The notes beneath the pieces were generated by a model, which searched no databases, was not told where the DNA came from, and saw only the letters and a program-made list of their open reading frames with translations. Shown one piece after another: positions 21,050-32,461 of a stretch of DNA of 64,000 bases. Source of the DNA: Lytechinus pictus (taxonomy: Eukaryota > Echinodermata > Echinoidea > Temnopleuroida > Toxopneustidae); contig NC_087249.1 in NCBI RefSeq assembly GCF_037042905.1, forward strand, positions 7,870,001 to 7,934,000. The letters are read 5' to 3'. Positions within the stretch are counted from its first letter, which is position 1; each line of letters begins with the position of its first letter. The translations under genes were made by a program, and so were the position numbers.

Positions 21050-23104
21050 TCATTTGCTTCTCACAAAAAGAAAGACAAAACTCACGTTGGGAATTATAGA
21101 CCTATTAGTGTGTTAAGCATAGTGTCGAAAATTTTGGAGAAATGCGTGTATTCTCAAATTGAGAAATACTTTAAAGAATACAAAATCATTTATGAATTTC
21201 AGTCTGGTTTTAGGAATGGTTATTCTACTGAAACATGTTTAATTCACTTGTTGGATTTTGTTAGGAATGAAATTTCCGAAGGCCGTTATGTTGGGATGGT
21301 TCTTCTTGACTTACAAAAAGCATTCGATACGGTTAATCATGAAATACTCTTAAAGAAATTAGAAGTGATGGGTTTGAATTCAGCATGCTTAAATTGGTTT
21401 AGGTCTTACTTGACCAATCGCCATCAAGTGGTATCCATGCAAAATGTACTTTCATATTCTATGCCTATAAAGTGTGGAGTTCCACAGGGGAGCATAGTAG
21501 GTCCCATTCTTTTTATGTGCTATATCAACGATATGTGTATTTGTGTTAATGAAAGTAAATTACTTTTATATGCAGACGACAGTGTTTTACTCTACTCTGA
21601 TACAAGTCCTAAGCTGATCGGTGAAAAACTTAGTTTAGAATTATCAAATTGTGTTAAATGGATGACAGATAACAAGCTTAGCTTACATGTTGGTAAGACT
21701 GAAAGTATTTTGTTTTGTTCGCGGGGTAAGTCTAAGCATACAGATGATTTCAATATATACTATAACAATCAATTAATTAAGAGACAGAATTCCGTGAAGT
21801 ATTTAGGCCTGATATTAAATAGTGATCTCTCATGTACATCTATGGTTGACTCTATTGTCAAAAAAGCTAATGCTCGCTTGAAATTTCTATACCGGTACCA
21901 AAATTGCATGATTACGAAATCCAGACGCATTTTAAGCTTTTCATTAATACAGTGTTTATTTGATTATGCTAATGCAGCATGGTACTGCAGTCTTGGAAAG
22001 GTTGATCAAAAAAAGTTTATAATTATTCAAAATAAGATTGTTAGATTTATTACTTGCTTACACCCAAGAACACATGTTGGGAAGAATGAAATCGAAAAAG
22101 CTGGCCTTCTTCGCATAGACTTGAGGTCGCAACAACTTATACTTCACCATGTTCATAAAATTTTCTATTCAAACGAATATCATTACATATCAAAAAATTT
22201 TACACGTTCATCTAATATTCACGGGCATGAAACAAGAAATAGTCTGTTTAACTTTGTTGTACCTATGAGAAAAGGTCAAATTGGTAATACATTTTATTAT
22301 AAAGGTATACATTTTTGGAATTCCCTCCCTAATCATGTTAAATCGGTTAAGACTTTTACACAATTTAAAAGAATTGTTCCACTTTATATGTTTGTCATTT
22401 TGCCTCCGACGAAGATTCTGCTAGGATCGAAAGCTTAGGCCCCTTTTTGACTTTACAATTTAAAAGAGTATTGAAACAACACTTAAAAAATGTCCCCACT
22501 CTGTAATGTTAAATATTCTTTCTAATTTCATGTTTATCGTGTAGTCTTATATATAACTATTTAGTTATGATTTATTTAATAAACTTGTTTTACATTGTTT
22601 CATCATATTTTGTTGTTTGCGTGAAAGTTTGATGTCAAACTTATTGTACTTTTTCATATCTTAGGTTTTAAGATTCATGAATCTTGTATTAGTTACGATG
22701 CATTTAGCGCTACTTAAAAACTGATTATTAGTGTAATTCTCATATGTAACTTAGAAGTAATGATCGTTTACTCAACCTGTTTTACAATTATTTTAATCAT
22801 ATTTTGTGGACTGCGTAAGTGTTTGTCATGGCAAACTTATTTGTTTTTGTCATTTTATATATTAAGTTTTACAATTCATCGTGTAAATTTAATTGTCTAG
22901 ACTTAATTGATGTAGTTTGTAGATTTCTATAGGTGTTTTTTCATAGATGTACATTGTCTTCAATTACTGATGTAAGGACCCCATTGGAAATAAGCCATCT
23001 CGGCTTTCATGGGTAATCCTGTCAAGGTATACACTTCTGTTTATATTTCCTTGTACTTGTTCATAGTTACCTGACAAATAAAATCAATCAATCAATCAAT
23101 CAAG
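21050..23104 (+). mobile_element. 5'-truncated LINE with RT domain, (CAAT)n tail
   Basis: Homology starts abruptly inside the reverse transcriptase (THVGNYRPIS at about 21078). It continues through RT and the C-terminal region and ends after a 0.65-kb 3' UTR at AATAAAATC followed by (AATC)n at 23080-23101. It is inserted on the plus strand in intron 1 of GRL gene A. Confidence 0.85.
21110..22438 (+). pseudogene. LINE reverse transcriptase fragment (442 residues, 5' truncated)
   Basis: An open frame with the RT palm motifs VLLDLQKAFDTVNHEIL, CGVPQGSIVGPILF and YADDSVL, then the thumb and the C-terminal block FWNSLPNHV. The first methionine is internal; the frame is open from about 21060. The endonuclease is missing. 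Near 22370 the expected C-terminal sequence is interrupted by about 75 bp that end the frame at 22436, and the proper ending (LQFKRVLKQHLKNVPTL) resumes at about 22452. RT chemistry residues look intact, but the copy cannot be autonomous. It belongs to the Jockey/CR1 group. Confidence 0.8.
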
Positions 23105-23209
23105 TCTTCTCCCAGTAACTTAGCGCCACTGAGATTTTTCGACCTTACCACATACATACGAACACAAGGGGTAGTGACAAAACCATGAATGGCTAAAGTG
23201 ACATTTTAC

Positions 23210-24337
23210 CTTTTCATGAACTCGCACTGAGAAATAAGACAGAAGTGACACATTCGTGGAACAGGAAAGGATCCAAAAAGACGTCAAACTAATGTAGAAG
23301 CCGCCGTCAGCAAGATAAAAGAGCTGATATAACAAAAAAATTATGAGCGGAATGTTCGTCGAGTAAATAACGCCTATAAGAGGAGAGAATACATCATCAG
23401 CAACCTCGACAGTGTGGCAAATGACAGCGTGTCTTCGCCGAAAACAACTCAGTGTCTTTTTATCAATACGATGGGGAGAGTTGAGAGACTTGTCGAATTC
23501 TTCTGACAAGTTCTCAAATTGCGACGATATGTTGTAACATATTAGCGAGTAAAGAGCGATCGGAAATATATAGGTAGCAATTGCAAAGCCTGCGAATAGC
23601 AAGTTGAAGCCGCAAAAGTATTCCGAAAGCCATGGCCCACAAATGCCACTTGAGCTCAATGGGTTTAGTCCGAAGCCAAATGTTAAGAACCCGAGTGAAA
23701 CAAAGTTGATAAGCGTGACACAAGTACATGTTATCGTTACAAAAATGGCCCATTTGTCGTATCTTTTGGAATTTTTGTGCCGATTCTCATAAATTTCGTT
23801 TTTCGTGTTAGGGGTCGTCTCATCCAGTGAGCAATGTGTTCGTCTTGTGTAGAGGGATGTCACTGAAGAGTTCCAATGATGCCTGAAGTAGGGCATGCAC
23901 TTTTCTTTGGCACACACTGCAAACATGACGGTATTGCAGAGAGAAACGATGTAAAAGAACACTTGCAATGTTATCTGATCTTGCTTGAACATTCCATACC
24001 TGTCATTCAGAACAATAGCATATGTCACCCGGATCGCATTCAGCCACAGGTATATACACACGAAGGCGTGGTATACCCGAGAAAGGCTATTCTGCCAACT
24101 CCTCGACCTCGGTGGCTCAGGATCAGCATCCGGAAACCTCTCTGAACCTTCAGTCTGGTCCTGGGTTTTGAGGGCGCCCTTGAAAGATGTTTCGTGATAG
24201 ACTCCGACGATCTTCAAGGCCAGAAGGAGTGGTTCTAACATCTCATTCCAAAGAAGAATTTCTTTCACATCATTCCTTGGAGGTTGATCTTGTTTGGTTG
24301 CAGATTCCATATTCCCAATAACATCAATACGATTCAT
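23210..24337 (-). CDS. GRL gene A exon 1: gustatory receptor-like protein, TM1-TM6
   Basis: First coding exon of a gustatory receptor-like gene: 376 residues from the ATG at 24337 to a donor GAAAAG|GTAAAA at 23210/23209 in phase 0. Hydrophobic segments lie at about 88-110, 122-143, 196-222, 244-268, 315-341 and 347-370, leaving a seventh for exon 4. The block FRRRHAVICHTVEVADDVFSP before TM5 is identical in all three paralogues. With exons 2 (17542-17607), 3 (16768-16860) and 4 (16496-16606) the protein is 465 residues, normal for the superfamily. Insect relatives are ligand-gated cation channels with an intracellular N terminus; whether this protein works that way is inference. The frame continues past the donor for 29 codons, which is intron read-through. 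Introns are 5.6, 0.68 and 0.16 kb. Confidence 0.85.
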
Positions 24338-24704
24338 TTCAGAAGCTAGTGTCTCTTAACTGGTTACAGAAACATGCAAAGCACACTCCTCTTCGAGAAA
24401 TATGGGAGTAGTTTAAAGATTATACCCTATGGATCTTTTTAAATTATGCAGACGAATCGGCTAGGTGTTCGTGTCTATATCGAACCTTCTCAATAAAACA
24501 CCGTAATAGCAACTGACAATAACTCTTCACACCACAAAAGCTAAGTGAAATCTCGCCAATGATGTAAACACATAGGAGGTAATTGTCTTAAGTGCCCGTT
24601 GGATAATTAACCATGATTTTTCCAAATGAGTTACCCCACTAAAATGGACAAATTAATTAACCTAATGGCGAAAGTGGTAATAGCCTTTGTCATGTATGAA
24701 TCGA
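24338..24704 (-). promoter_or_regulatory. 5' flank of GRL gene A, conserved with gene B
   Basis: About 350 bp upstream of the start codon match the flank of gene B (37799-38160): for example GAGAAATATGGGAGTAGT, GCAGACGAATCG and TCGAACCTT blocks occur in the same order. This suggests the promoter was duplicated with the gene. No TATA box was assigned. Confidence 0.45.
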
Positions 24705-24717
24705 ATTGATAATTCAG

Positions 24718-25059
24718 ATTGATGTAACAAGAGATATTGACAGATCGCACCGCACAGGAAGAGCAAGGCCCCAGTCCTCAGACCATTCTCTATCGCCGCG
24801 TCCAATAATCGTGAAACTTACTTCATATAGGAAAAGGAAAGAAATACTTCAAAAGAGAAGGCTTCTGAAGGGGTCCGGCATCATCATCGTGGAGGATCTT
24901 ACTGTGAGAAATCAGAAATTGTTGAAGAAAACACGTGAACACAGTAAAGTTGTACAGTGTTGGTCATCCGATGGTCGCATCATCGCCCTGCTTCCAGCCC
25001 GAGGAGGGAAGACCATGACTAAGCTGATTACCTGCGAAGAAGATTTAAACAAACTATAA
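24718..25059 (+). pseudogene. LINE ORF1 C-terminal part (truncated)
   Basis: Encodes DIDRSHRTG, RPIIVKLTSYRKRKEIL and LKGSGIIIVEDLT, ending SSDGRIIALLP. It is collinear with the second half of the ORF1 at 46974-47717 (DIERSHRSG, RPILVKLCSHRVK, LKGSGISIQEDLT, STDGRVMAAL). This is the L1-ORF1-like RNA-binding region; the coiled coil was lost by 5' truncation on insertion. The methionine at its start is incidental. Confidence 0.75.
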
Positions 25060-25278
25060 ACTTAAAACGAACAGAACGCGATCGGAACAATACAAAAAAA
25101 GAAATGCATGTAATAAACATTTGTTCTCACTTCTTAAATGAATTATAATGTGGGTAATACCACACCTAACATATGTTTTACCCCGGTGAACTCCATGCAT
25201 GTTTTAATATTGCCTTTTTTTCACATCCTTATGTACTTTTATGAATATTGATGTTTTTTATTCGTTTGTCGTTGTTAA

Positions 25279-28200
25279 ATGTCTACCTGTAATTTTTTTA
25301 GAGAATGCCTAAACAATTGCAACCATGACTTAAACATCTTGCATGAATTTCTGTCGCTTGATAATTTAGAATTTTCTCCTTGTAAGAAATATTTTACACC
25401 TGATGAGTTTAACACATACATTGAGAGTAAAGCAAAATCAGCATATCCATTTTCATGTATCCACTTGAATTCGAGAAGTCTACTCAATAATTTTGATAAT
25501 ATCATTTTATTTTTAAACAGTGTGAAACTTAAACCTACAGTAATTTGTATCACTGAAACTTGGTTCCGGGAGCACACTATACACCCTTTGTGTAATATAG
25601 ATGGATATAGTTTTGAAGGCGTTAGCCGTTTATCAAGAAGAGGGGGAGGAGTTGGAATTTTTGTAAATAATAGTGTGCAATATGTAAGACGCTCCGACTT
25701 AGAACATAATGATAGTTGTATCGAAAGTGTGTTTGTGGAAATCGTCAATGATAATTCTGGCATTATTGTTGGTTCAATCTATAGGCCCCCAGATCAGTCA
25801 ATTGATGATTTTTTTGAGAGATGCTCAAATGTTTTAAGTATTGTAAATAATGAAAATAAAATAGTTTACTTATTAGGTGATTACAATATCAATTTATTAA
25901 ATGTGGGTAAAGTGCAATATGTTGATAATTTCATTAATCTATTGTTATCACATCATATGTATCCATTGATTGACCATCCTACCAGAATCACGGATGAAAC
26001 AATCTCTTTAATTGATAATATAATCACCAATGATATACACGCAGACAAAGTTGAATCGGGAATACTAATAACTGACATCAGTGATCATTTACCTGTATAC
26101 TCTATTAGCTGGAATGATGTTAAATCACAGCAAAATTTAGATAAACCGCTTCGAATAATCAATGACAATAGTATAAAGTGTTTCTTAAGATCCATTCCAA
26201 TGGTCAATTGGTCTTGCCACAATAACAATCCAAATGCAAATTACGTGCAATTTCTAGAGAAGTTTTTAAATGTATATAACTTATGCTTCCCCTTGGAATA
26301 TTTGAAGAAAAAACCTAAAAAGAATAAACCATGGATTAATTTTGATATTCGAAAGTTGTCAAAGAAAAAATGTCGTTTATATCGACTTTATCTGAAAAAT
26401 CCATCACCATATCGTAAAGAAGTGTACAGAAAATGTAGAAATAAAGTCAGTAATATGATTAAACAAGCTAAAAAACATTATTTCTTGGAAAGTTTTGCAA
26501 ATTCCAAAGGAAATATGAAAAAAACTTGGAATACTGTTAATTGTGCAATGGGTCGTGCAAATAAAAAGTGCAATATTGATTTTCTGAAATGTAATAATCA
26601 AGCATTATATGATACCTCTGCTATTTGTAATGTATTCAATGAATATTTTATCAATATTGTAACTGAAATGAATTTTCCTGTTGATCAGGGCAATAATTTA
26701 AATTTGAATTTTTGTAGATATTTGGATAGAAATCCAAGGACTTGTTTTTTCAAACCAATCACTTGTACCGAGATTATTGATATTGTGTCAAACATAAAAA
26801 GTGATTGCAGTCCTGGGTATGATGATATAAGTATCAAGGTTATAAAGAAATCAATACATATTTTATGTCAACCCCTTTGTGCAATATTCAATCAATGTTT
26901 AGATCTCGGTATATTTCCTGATGAATTAAAGATTGCTCGTGTTGTTCCTGTATATAAAAATGGTCCGAGTGAAAATGTTTCAAATTACAGACCCATATCA
27001 GTCTTGCCAATTTTTTCAAAGATTTTAGAAAAGTGTATATATAATAGATTATTTGATTTTATAAACAAGTGCAATATATTATCTCTACATCAATACGGTT
27101 TTCGTGCTGGTCATTCAACTTCTTCGGCTCTTATTGATTTTGTCCATACTGTTACCAACGCTCTTGATGATAAGAAATATTTGATAGCAATGTTTTTAGA
27201 TTTGAAGAAGGCTTTCGATACAGTTGATCACGCTATTTTATTGAACAAACTAGAATTGTATGGCATAAGAGGTAATGTACTTAAATTATTTAAAAGTTAT
27301 TTATCCAACAGAAAACAATATGTTGAAATATCAAAATGCAAATCACAGCTTAAGATTATCTCATGTGGGGTTCCTCAGGGTTCTATTTTAGGACCGCTCT
27401 TGTTTCTCCTCTTTATTAATGATCTTAGTAAAGTATCCAACTTATTACATTGTATTATGTTTGCTGACGACACTAGTCTGTTTTTATCTCATACAAACTA
27501 TCATGTTTTACACAATTTATTCAATTCTGAACTTGAATTAATATCTGAGTGGTTTTATGCAAACAAAATGATAGTTAATCTTGCCAAAACCAATTATATG
27601 ATTTTTAGTAATTTATTTTTACCAGATAGTCTTTCAATTAGAATGTGCAATACAGATATTAAGTGTGTAACGTCAGTAAAATTTTTAGGAGTAACAATAG
27701 ATAATAAGTTTACATGGAAAAATCATATTGATAATCTGTGCAATAAGCTTGCCAAAAATATAGGAATAATGTATAGATTAAGATCATTTCCCAAGGAGAT
27801 TTTAAAACTAATGTATTATGCCATTGTATATCCATACCTCAATTATGGTATTCTAGCCTGGGGAAGTGCAAGTAGCATTCACATTGATAGATTATATATT
27901 TTACAAAAACGTGCAATAAGAATTATGTCTCATGCTCCTTACCTTGCCCATACGAATCCTCTATTTGTTGAATTGAATGTATTAACATTTTATGATATTC
28001 ATGCATTTCAAATTCTTATATTTATGTATTTATGTAACAATAACCTCTTGCCAGATTACATCAAAACATTCTTTAAGTTCAATAGTGATTTCCATGGATA
28101 CAACACAAGAAATGCAAAGGATTTCCATCTACCTAAGCCAAGACTCTCATCTTTTAAAAACTCAATTTTATTTCAAGGACCACAACTCTGGAATTCTATT

Positions 28201-28281
28201 TCTGTAGACATCAAGCAATCAGTTTCATTAAATGTTTTTAAGTCAAAATCAAGGCAATTTATTTTAAATAGTAATTCATAA
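25279..28281 (+). CDS. LINE ORF2: endonuclease-reverse transcriptase, 1000 residues, intact
   Basis: Complete ORF2 protein of a non-LTR retrotransposon. The N-terminal APE-type endonuclease spans about residues 58-275, with HLNSRS (61), ITETWF (about 95), GDYNIN, and SDHLPVY (about 267) at the catalytic His. The reverse transcriptase follows: YRPISVLPIFSKILEK (about 568), FLDLKKAFDTVDH (640), GVPQGSILGPLLF (697) and FADD (728-731). The thumb and C terminus end with FQGPQLWNS. No internal stop or frameshift is seen, so the insertion is young or constrained. The start is the first in-frame ATG after the ORF1 spacer (220 bp). The protein nicks target DNA and copies its own RNA there. Confidence 0.92.
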   Translation: MSTCNFFRECLNNCNHDLNILHEFLSLDNLEFSPCKKYFTPDEFNTYIESKAKSAYPFSCIHLNSRSLLNNFDNIILFLNSVKLKPTVICITETWFREHTIHPLCNIDGYSFEGVSRLSRRGGGVGIFVNNSVQYVRRSDLEHNDSCIESVFVEIVNDNSGIIVGSIYRPPDQSIDDFFERCSNVLSIVNNENKIVYLLGDYNINLLNVGKVQYVDNFINLLLSHHMYPLIDHPTRITDETISLIDNIITNDIHADKVESGILITDISDHLPVYSISWNDVKSQQNLDKPLRIINDNSIKCFLRSIPMVNWSCHNNNPNANYVQFLEKFLNVYNLCFPLEYLKKKPKKNKPWINFDIRKLSKKKCRLYRLYLKNPSPYRKEVYRKCRNKVSNMIKQAKKHYFLESFANSKGNMKKTWNTVNCAMGRANKKCNIDFLKCNNQALYDTSAICNVFNEYFINIVTEMNFPVDQGNNLNLNFCRYLDRNPRTCFFKPITCTEIIDIVSNIKSDCSPGYDDISIKVIKKSIHILCQPLCAIFNQCLDLGIFPDELKIARVVPVYKNGPSENVSNYRPISVLPIFSKILEKCIYNRLFDFINKCNILSLHQYGFRAGHSTSSALIDFVHTVTNALDDKKYLIAMFLDLKKAFDTVDHAILLNKLELYGIRGNVLKLFKSYLSNRKQYVEISKCKSQLKIISCGVPQGSILGPLLFLLFINDLSKVSNLLHCIMFADDTSLFLSHTNYHVLHNLFNSELELISEWFYANKMIVNLAKTNYMIFSNLFLPDSLSIRMCNTDIKCVTSVKFLGVTIDNKFTWKNHIDNLCNKLAKNIGIMYRLRSFPKEILKLMYYAIVYPYLNYGILAWGSASSIHIDRLYILQKRAIRIMSHAPYLAHTNPLFVELNVLTFYDIHAFQILIFMYLCNNNLLPDYIKTFFKFNSDFHGYNTRNAKDFHLPKPRLSSFKNSILFQGPQLWNSISVDIKQSVSLNVFKSKSRQFILNSNS

Positions 28282-28582
28282 AGTTTCTTTGTATAAATTT
28301 CATTCAGGCATTATAGGCACCCCCCCCCCTTCGTTGTAGTTTAGTGATTTTTTTCTATCTTTGTTATTGAAGTCTTTGTATAATTATTATGTTATAGGGT
28401 CAGCTAATCACAAGGCTTGTTCCTTTCTTGCTGTCCCTCTCATAGTCAATCCAATGTTTATTTCTATTTGTTGTTGTTGTTTTTTCTATTTTGTGAATAT
28501 GATACTTTGTATATGTATGTTTTTGTATGGATTTTTATGAGCAAATAAATTGAAATTGAAATTGAAATTGAAATTGATAATT

Positions 28583-29194
28583 GATCGAGATGATGCTACC
28601 GCAGGAGTTTGTGGGTATAGATAATTAGGATGACTGGACTTTGTGTTCTTTTCTCTCTTTCCAACTCTGTTTAATTTTTTCCTCCCTATTTCTCTTAAAC
28701 CCCATTCCTCAGCTTCAGATGCCAATATGAGCGGGATTTAGTTCTCCGACTACGATCTTTTCTTATGAAACGCATAAATTTATCCAAATCTCACTGATTA
28801 AAAATAGAGAGATAGATAGATAGATTAGATAGATAGATAGATAGAGAGGAAGGGGTGGGGGTGGGGTGTGATATATATAGAGAGAGCCATGGGGGGTGAG
28901 ATGGATATAGTGAGAGGGGTGGGAGAAAGCAAAAGGGGAAAATGATTCCATGAGGTAATTGTATGTCTTCTCTGCTTACCATATTTACTTCAGTAAACAA
29001 CATTTATAAAGGTAAATGCTGTTTGTACTGAGCATTCTTCAATTTTTTAATTATTAATTTTCGGTTGATTGTATTCGAAAATGTTTTTTTTATTGTTGTT
29101 TAAAGAACCAATAATGGCAAGTTTACACTCACCATCCCCCTTCAACTTTCCATGTCTCTCTGCTGTTGTATATCTCTCTCTTTCTCTCTTAATA
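28583..29194. other. GRL A distal 5' flank and GATA-rich simple repeats
   Basis: Begins with flank that matches gene B upstream DNA (GCAGGAGTTTGT), then a (GATA)n and purine-rich run at 28803-28935. No gene is seen. Confidence 0.5.
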
Positions 29195-29530
29195 ATAATA
29201 ACGATAATAATAATCTGGTTATTTATAATGCAGAAATTTTACGTATCTGTACACTCCCAGATTTATTATTACCCCAATCATTAGATTCAATCAGCCATTC
29301 CCGCACACAACGTATGCATATCCTCCACTCCAGCCAGTATTCCAGCCAGGCGCCAATGAGGCGCACACAGTAGCTCGACAAGCTACGATGACTTTCAAGT
29401 CCTACCGGGAACCCATTTTGGCACATGAGCGGAGAGTGGCAGTGTGGATTAACGCCTTGTCAAAGGACGCTAGGTCGCGGTGGAATTCGAACACACGACC
29501 GTTACAAGGCGAGCGTCATAATTTCTACAC
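29195..29530 (-). mobile_element. tRNA-derived SINE, copy 4
   Basis: The minus-strand head has the B box TGTTCGAATTCCACC near 29480-29495, followed by the body (CCAGCCAGGCGCC) and tail ending with an ATT-rich simple repeat at 29190-29215. It is collinear with copy 1. Confidence 0.7.
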
Positions 29531-29751
29531 CATGGTTCCTCCACTCTCTCATTTTTTCCTTCTTGTTCTGTCTGTCTGTCTCTCTCTCCCTCACTTTGAC
29601 TTTCTTTCTATCTTCCTTATATAACTGTACAATAACCAAAATGAAGTTTCAAAAAAATATAAACTTTCCAATACAATTGATTTATTTCAAGATTATCCAT
29701 AATTGTTAGGTTCTTAAACCAGTCAACATGGTCGCAACTTATACGCTGTTC

Positions 29752-29912
29752 AAATGATTAATTGCTTTTACAGATCCCATCCTCTCAAACGAAAGTGATG
29801 CTAGGTGATCGAGCATATTCTTGTGTGGCCCCAAAACTCTGGAATGGCTTATATACCCTTGGAAGTCAGGATAGCGCCATTCATAAACAGCTTAAAAACA
29901 AAACTTGAATCA
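29752..29912 (+). pseudogene. LINE 3' coding relic
   Basis: About 50 codons reading KVMLGDRAYSCVAPKLWN then GLYTLGSQ and KQLKNKT plus a stop. The A-P-K-L-W-N block is the conserved C-terminal signature of Jockey/CR1-group ORF2. Everything upstream is missing. Confidence 0.6.
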
Positions 29913-30009
29913 CATTTATATCATTTATTTCATTAATTATAACCATTATGAGAACAGTAAAATATATGATTGATATATGATATGTGAATAGTTTCTGCAC
30001 TCTATTTAT

Positions 30010-30200
30010 CTATATGGATGAATGGATGAATGGGTACCAGGTAGAATTTATTTCGCTTTAGCGCCGATATGGCGGCTCAGCTACTGCCGGTGTAATGATG
30101 ATGCCAAGTATCAAAGCGCAGCTGTGTATATGCACAATGTAACTGCGCTATTTAAATAGACATATCATCATTATTTTTATTTATATTATTATTATCATTT
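30010..30200 (+). mobile_element. SINE body and tail fragment (plus strand)
   Basis: GGGTACCAGGTAG, then GCGCTATTTAAATAGACAT and an ATT-rich tail. This is the same body-to-tail order as the minus-strand SINEs, in the opposite orientation and without a head. Confidence 0.55.
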
Positions 30201-30882
30201 TGTCATGATTATTATTAATAATTTTATCATCATTAAATGCGATTAGATGTAATTGGGAATATACATCGCCTCTGTTATCACGTTTCCAAGGAAGGGGATG
30301 GGTGTATGTAAGCTTACATAATATGTATATCACTTGATTAAGACGGTATGAAAATTGTGGACTTGAATAAATTTTACTGGAAAAAATGCATGAAATTCGT
30401 TCTCTCTCTCTCTCCCTTAAAAGAATCATATTGCCCTCGTCTAGAGACTCTGGCCAATTCTGTTGCGGGCAATATATCTGGTGTTCCCTTCAAGGCCAGT
30501 CAATATTATACAAATCATATATAATTATAACCATGATGATCATATTCATCCTTTACATCTGAATTGAAATCGCATCGTTCAACTTTTTCAGTATTCAAAA
30601 ATAAGTTTTCATTCAATTATTGTAAAAATAATTATTGAAAATTTATTACTACATTACTACACAGTATGCGCAAACTGTTAACAAATATACATGTAGATAT
30701 ATATACACACTATACACATTCCACTTTTCTTTTGCTACATAATGACCTTATCCTATTGGTAGAACTGTCTAGATCTGCCTTAAACAAGATCGTAGAGACT
30801 ATACACAGATCGTCGTACGCCAACCCACGAGGATAATGAGGAGTTTACGATCACCTTCCAAGTGTCAATTGGACATAAATGA
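30201..30882 (-). other. 3' flank of GRL gene B, no gene seen
   Basis: AT-rich DNA with a CT-rich run near 30400. A minus-strand AATAAA near 30638 could be a polyadenylation signal for gene B. Confidence 0.3.
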
Positions 30883-31020
30883 TCATGGTTCAGGAGAAGT
30901 ACGGCTGAAAGAGGGAATATTTGTTGTCATGTTCGTCGTTGCCATGGTGATATCAGTAGTAGGAGTGGTTTGTTGAAATTGGAGGAGGATGGTGAAGTAA
31001 GTGATCAACGTGCTGACAAC
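30883..31020 (-). CDS. GRL gene B exon 4 (TM7 and C terminus)
   Basis: The acceptor TATTTTTCAG precedes 31020. The exon encodes VVSTLI and TYFTILLQF, identical to gene A, then a 30-residue Thr-rich tail ending SFSRTSPEP before the stop. The tail is nine residues longer than in gene A. Confidence 0.85.
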   Translation of the reverse strand, partial: VVSTLITYFTILLQFQQTTPTTDITMATTNMTTNIPSFSRTSPEP

Positions 31021-31036
31021 CTGAAAAATAGAAAAA

Positions 31037-31232
31037 TGGTTCCATGACATTTGCTCCGGCGACAATATTGTCCCGCTTCAAATTCCACACATTAATGCAA
31101 TGACCAACTTCAACCCTGGATCTAACACTATACCAAAACTTAACCCTAAACCGAAACATAAAAACCTTATTGCAACCCTAACCCTATATCTTAGACGAAA
31201 TAAATTGTCGCCGGATCAAATGTCGTGACACC
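31037..31232. mobile_element. Short inverted-repeat element with telomere-like core
   Basis: The ends GACATTTGCTCCGGCGACAA and TTGTCGCCGGATCAAATGTC are inverted repeats. The core has CCCTAA-type repeats (ACCCTAAACC, CAACCCTAACCCTA). A related end is at 62.24 kb. It lies in intron 3 of gene B. Confidence 0.7.
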
Positions 31233-31341
31233 AGAAAAAAAAAAACCAGTGCAATATTATGTCTTATACAAGACCAAACATTCTGGGAGAGTTTTAGTTA
31301 TTGTTCATCTTGTAGAAGTCTGCCTATATTATTCTCATTTA

Positions 31342-31620
31342 TTGCGAAAATTTCATTTCATTTCGTTTATTTCCATTTTCAACAATTAGAGTTTGTTTTG
31401 TACATTTTAACATACAAATAACAAAACATATTTCAAGTATCCCTGTACAAAAAATTATACTCAGGATTGTTACATAACAGATTGGAAATGGAGGAGGCTG
31501 CCAAAAAGCGGAGCTTGTAGAGTGCAGCCTCCTAACAAATGTGTGGATAATGTGAGATGGTGTACTGGTGTGGGTGAGGGTGTGTGTGTGTACGCGGATG
31601 TACCTGTGAACATTGAGCTG
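31342..31620 (-). mobile_element. Probable LINE 3' UTR fragment
   Basis: Read on the minus strand it ends AATAAACGAAATGAAATGAAA, a pentamer tail typical of non-LTR elements, preceded by about 250 bp without coding sequence. It lies in intron 3 of gene B. Confidence 0.4.
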
Positions 31621-32461
31621 GAATATTTTTTTTTCTTCTTTTGAGACTATGAAGCGTGAACAATTATCTAAAATTGCCATTAACTGTATTTCTTGGTTAG
31701 CGAAAGTTACCCTAGTTTTGTGGTTGCGACCCAATAATTTTGTTGCATAGTCTTACAATTTATACAAAAGCAAGAGGAACAAAATAACCACCCAGTCTTT
31801 TTTAATATACCAGGCTTGGTGAAATAATCCAAAACAATGTAAATAATTTCCACTAATACTTTTTTTAGGAAACGCCATGGTTTTTATTACTTTTTTAAGT
31901 TCGAACAATAAATCTGGGCCGATACTTAGTCTGTAGTTGGCCCAATCCCCATTCAGGAAGAAACTCATTCAGCCACTTTGCTACGCGAATTCTGATTCGT
32001 GTCTGCACTGTTAAACATCACCACGTGGTTGAAAACTATCATAGAATGCTCGCCGCCGAAAGTCGACGATACTTCATGGGCAGAACTAATTGCGCATGGT
32101 CAAGCATGAGCATGCGCTGTTCTGCCCAGAAAAAAATGTGAAAAATATTTGGAGCTCTGAATGAAATTTATCCGACACACAATTTTTATTCTCAGAAAAT
32201 ACCTGAAATTCTTCCCGAGGAAAAATACAAAAAGGCAAAAAATCACCCCCCCCCAAAAAAAAAAATAATAATAATAATTTGATAGGAGAGTGCCTCAGTA
32301 GACAAAAGTATAGACTGGATTGATTAGTAGAGTAAAAATTTAGCATTATCCTTTTTAAACATGTTCTAAAAACAATTTTCGCCCTCTTCAGTATGATTTA
32401 TCGATGCAATTTCAAATGAAAACTGATTGCTGTCAAACAATAACAAAATTAAGGAACCTAC
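31621..32461. other. GRL B intron 3, no further feature seen
   Basis: Non-coding intronic DNA with a C/A-rich run near 32245-32275. Confidence 0.3.

Larger units (their letters stand above)
24715..28572 (+). mobile_element. LINE insertion, 5' truncated in ORF1, intact ORF2, with TSD
   Basis: The element starts inside ORF1 and ends in (ATTGAA)n at 28548-28572. It is bounded by a 10-bp target-site duplication ATTGATAATT at 24705-24714 and 28573-28582. The insertion splits the 5' flank of GRL gene A; the gene B flank keeps the two sides together (TATGAATAGATAG and, farther on, GCAGGAGTTTG), acting as an empty site. Jockey/CR1 group by RT and ORF1 character. Confidence 0.85.

Noticed and set aside
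25275-25763. 162-codon minus-strand frame opposite LINE ORF2
   Set aside because: Antisense shadow of the endonuclease domain.
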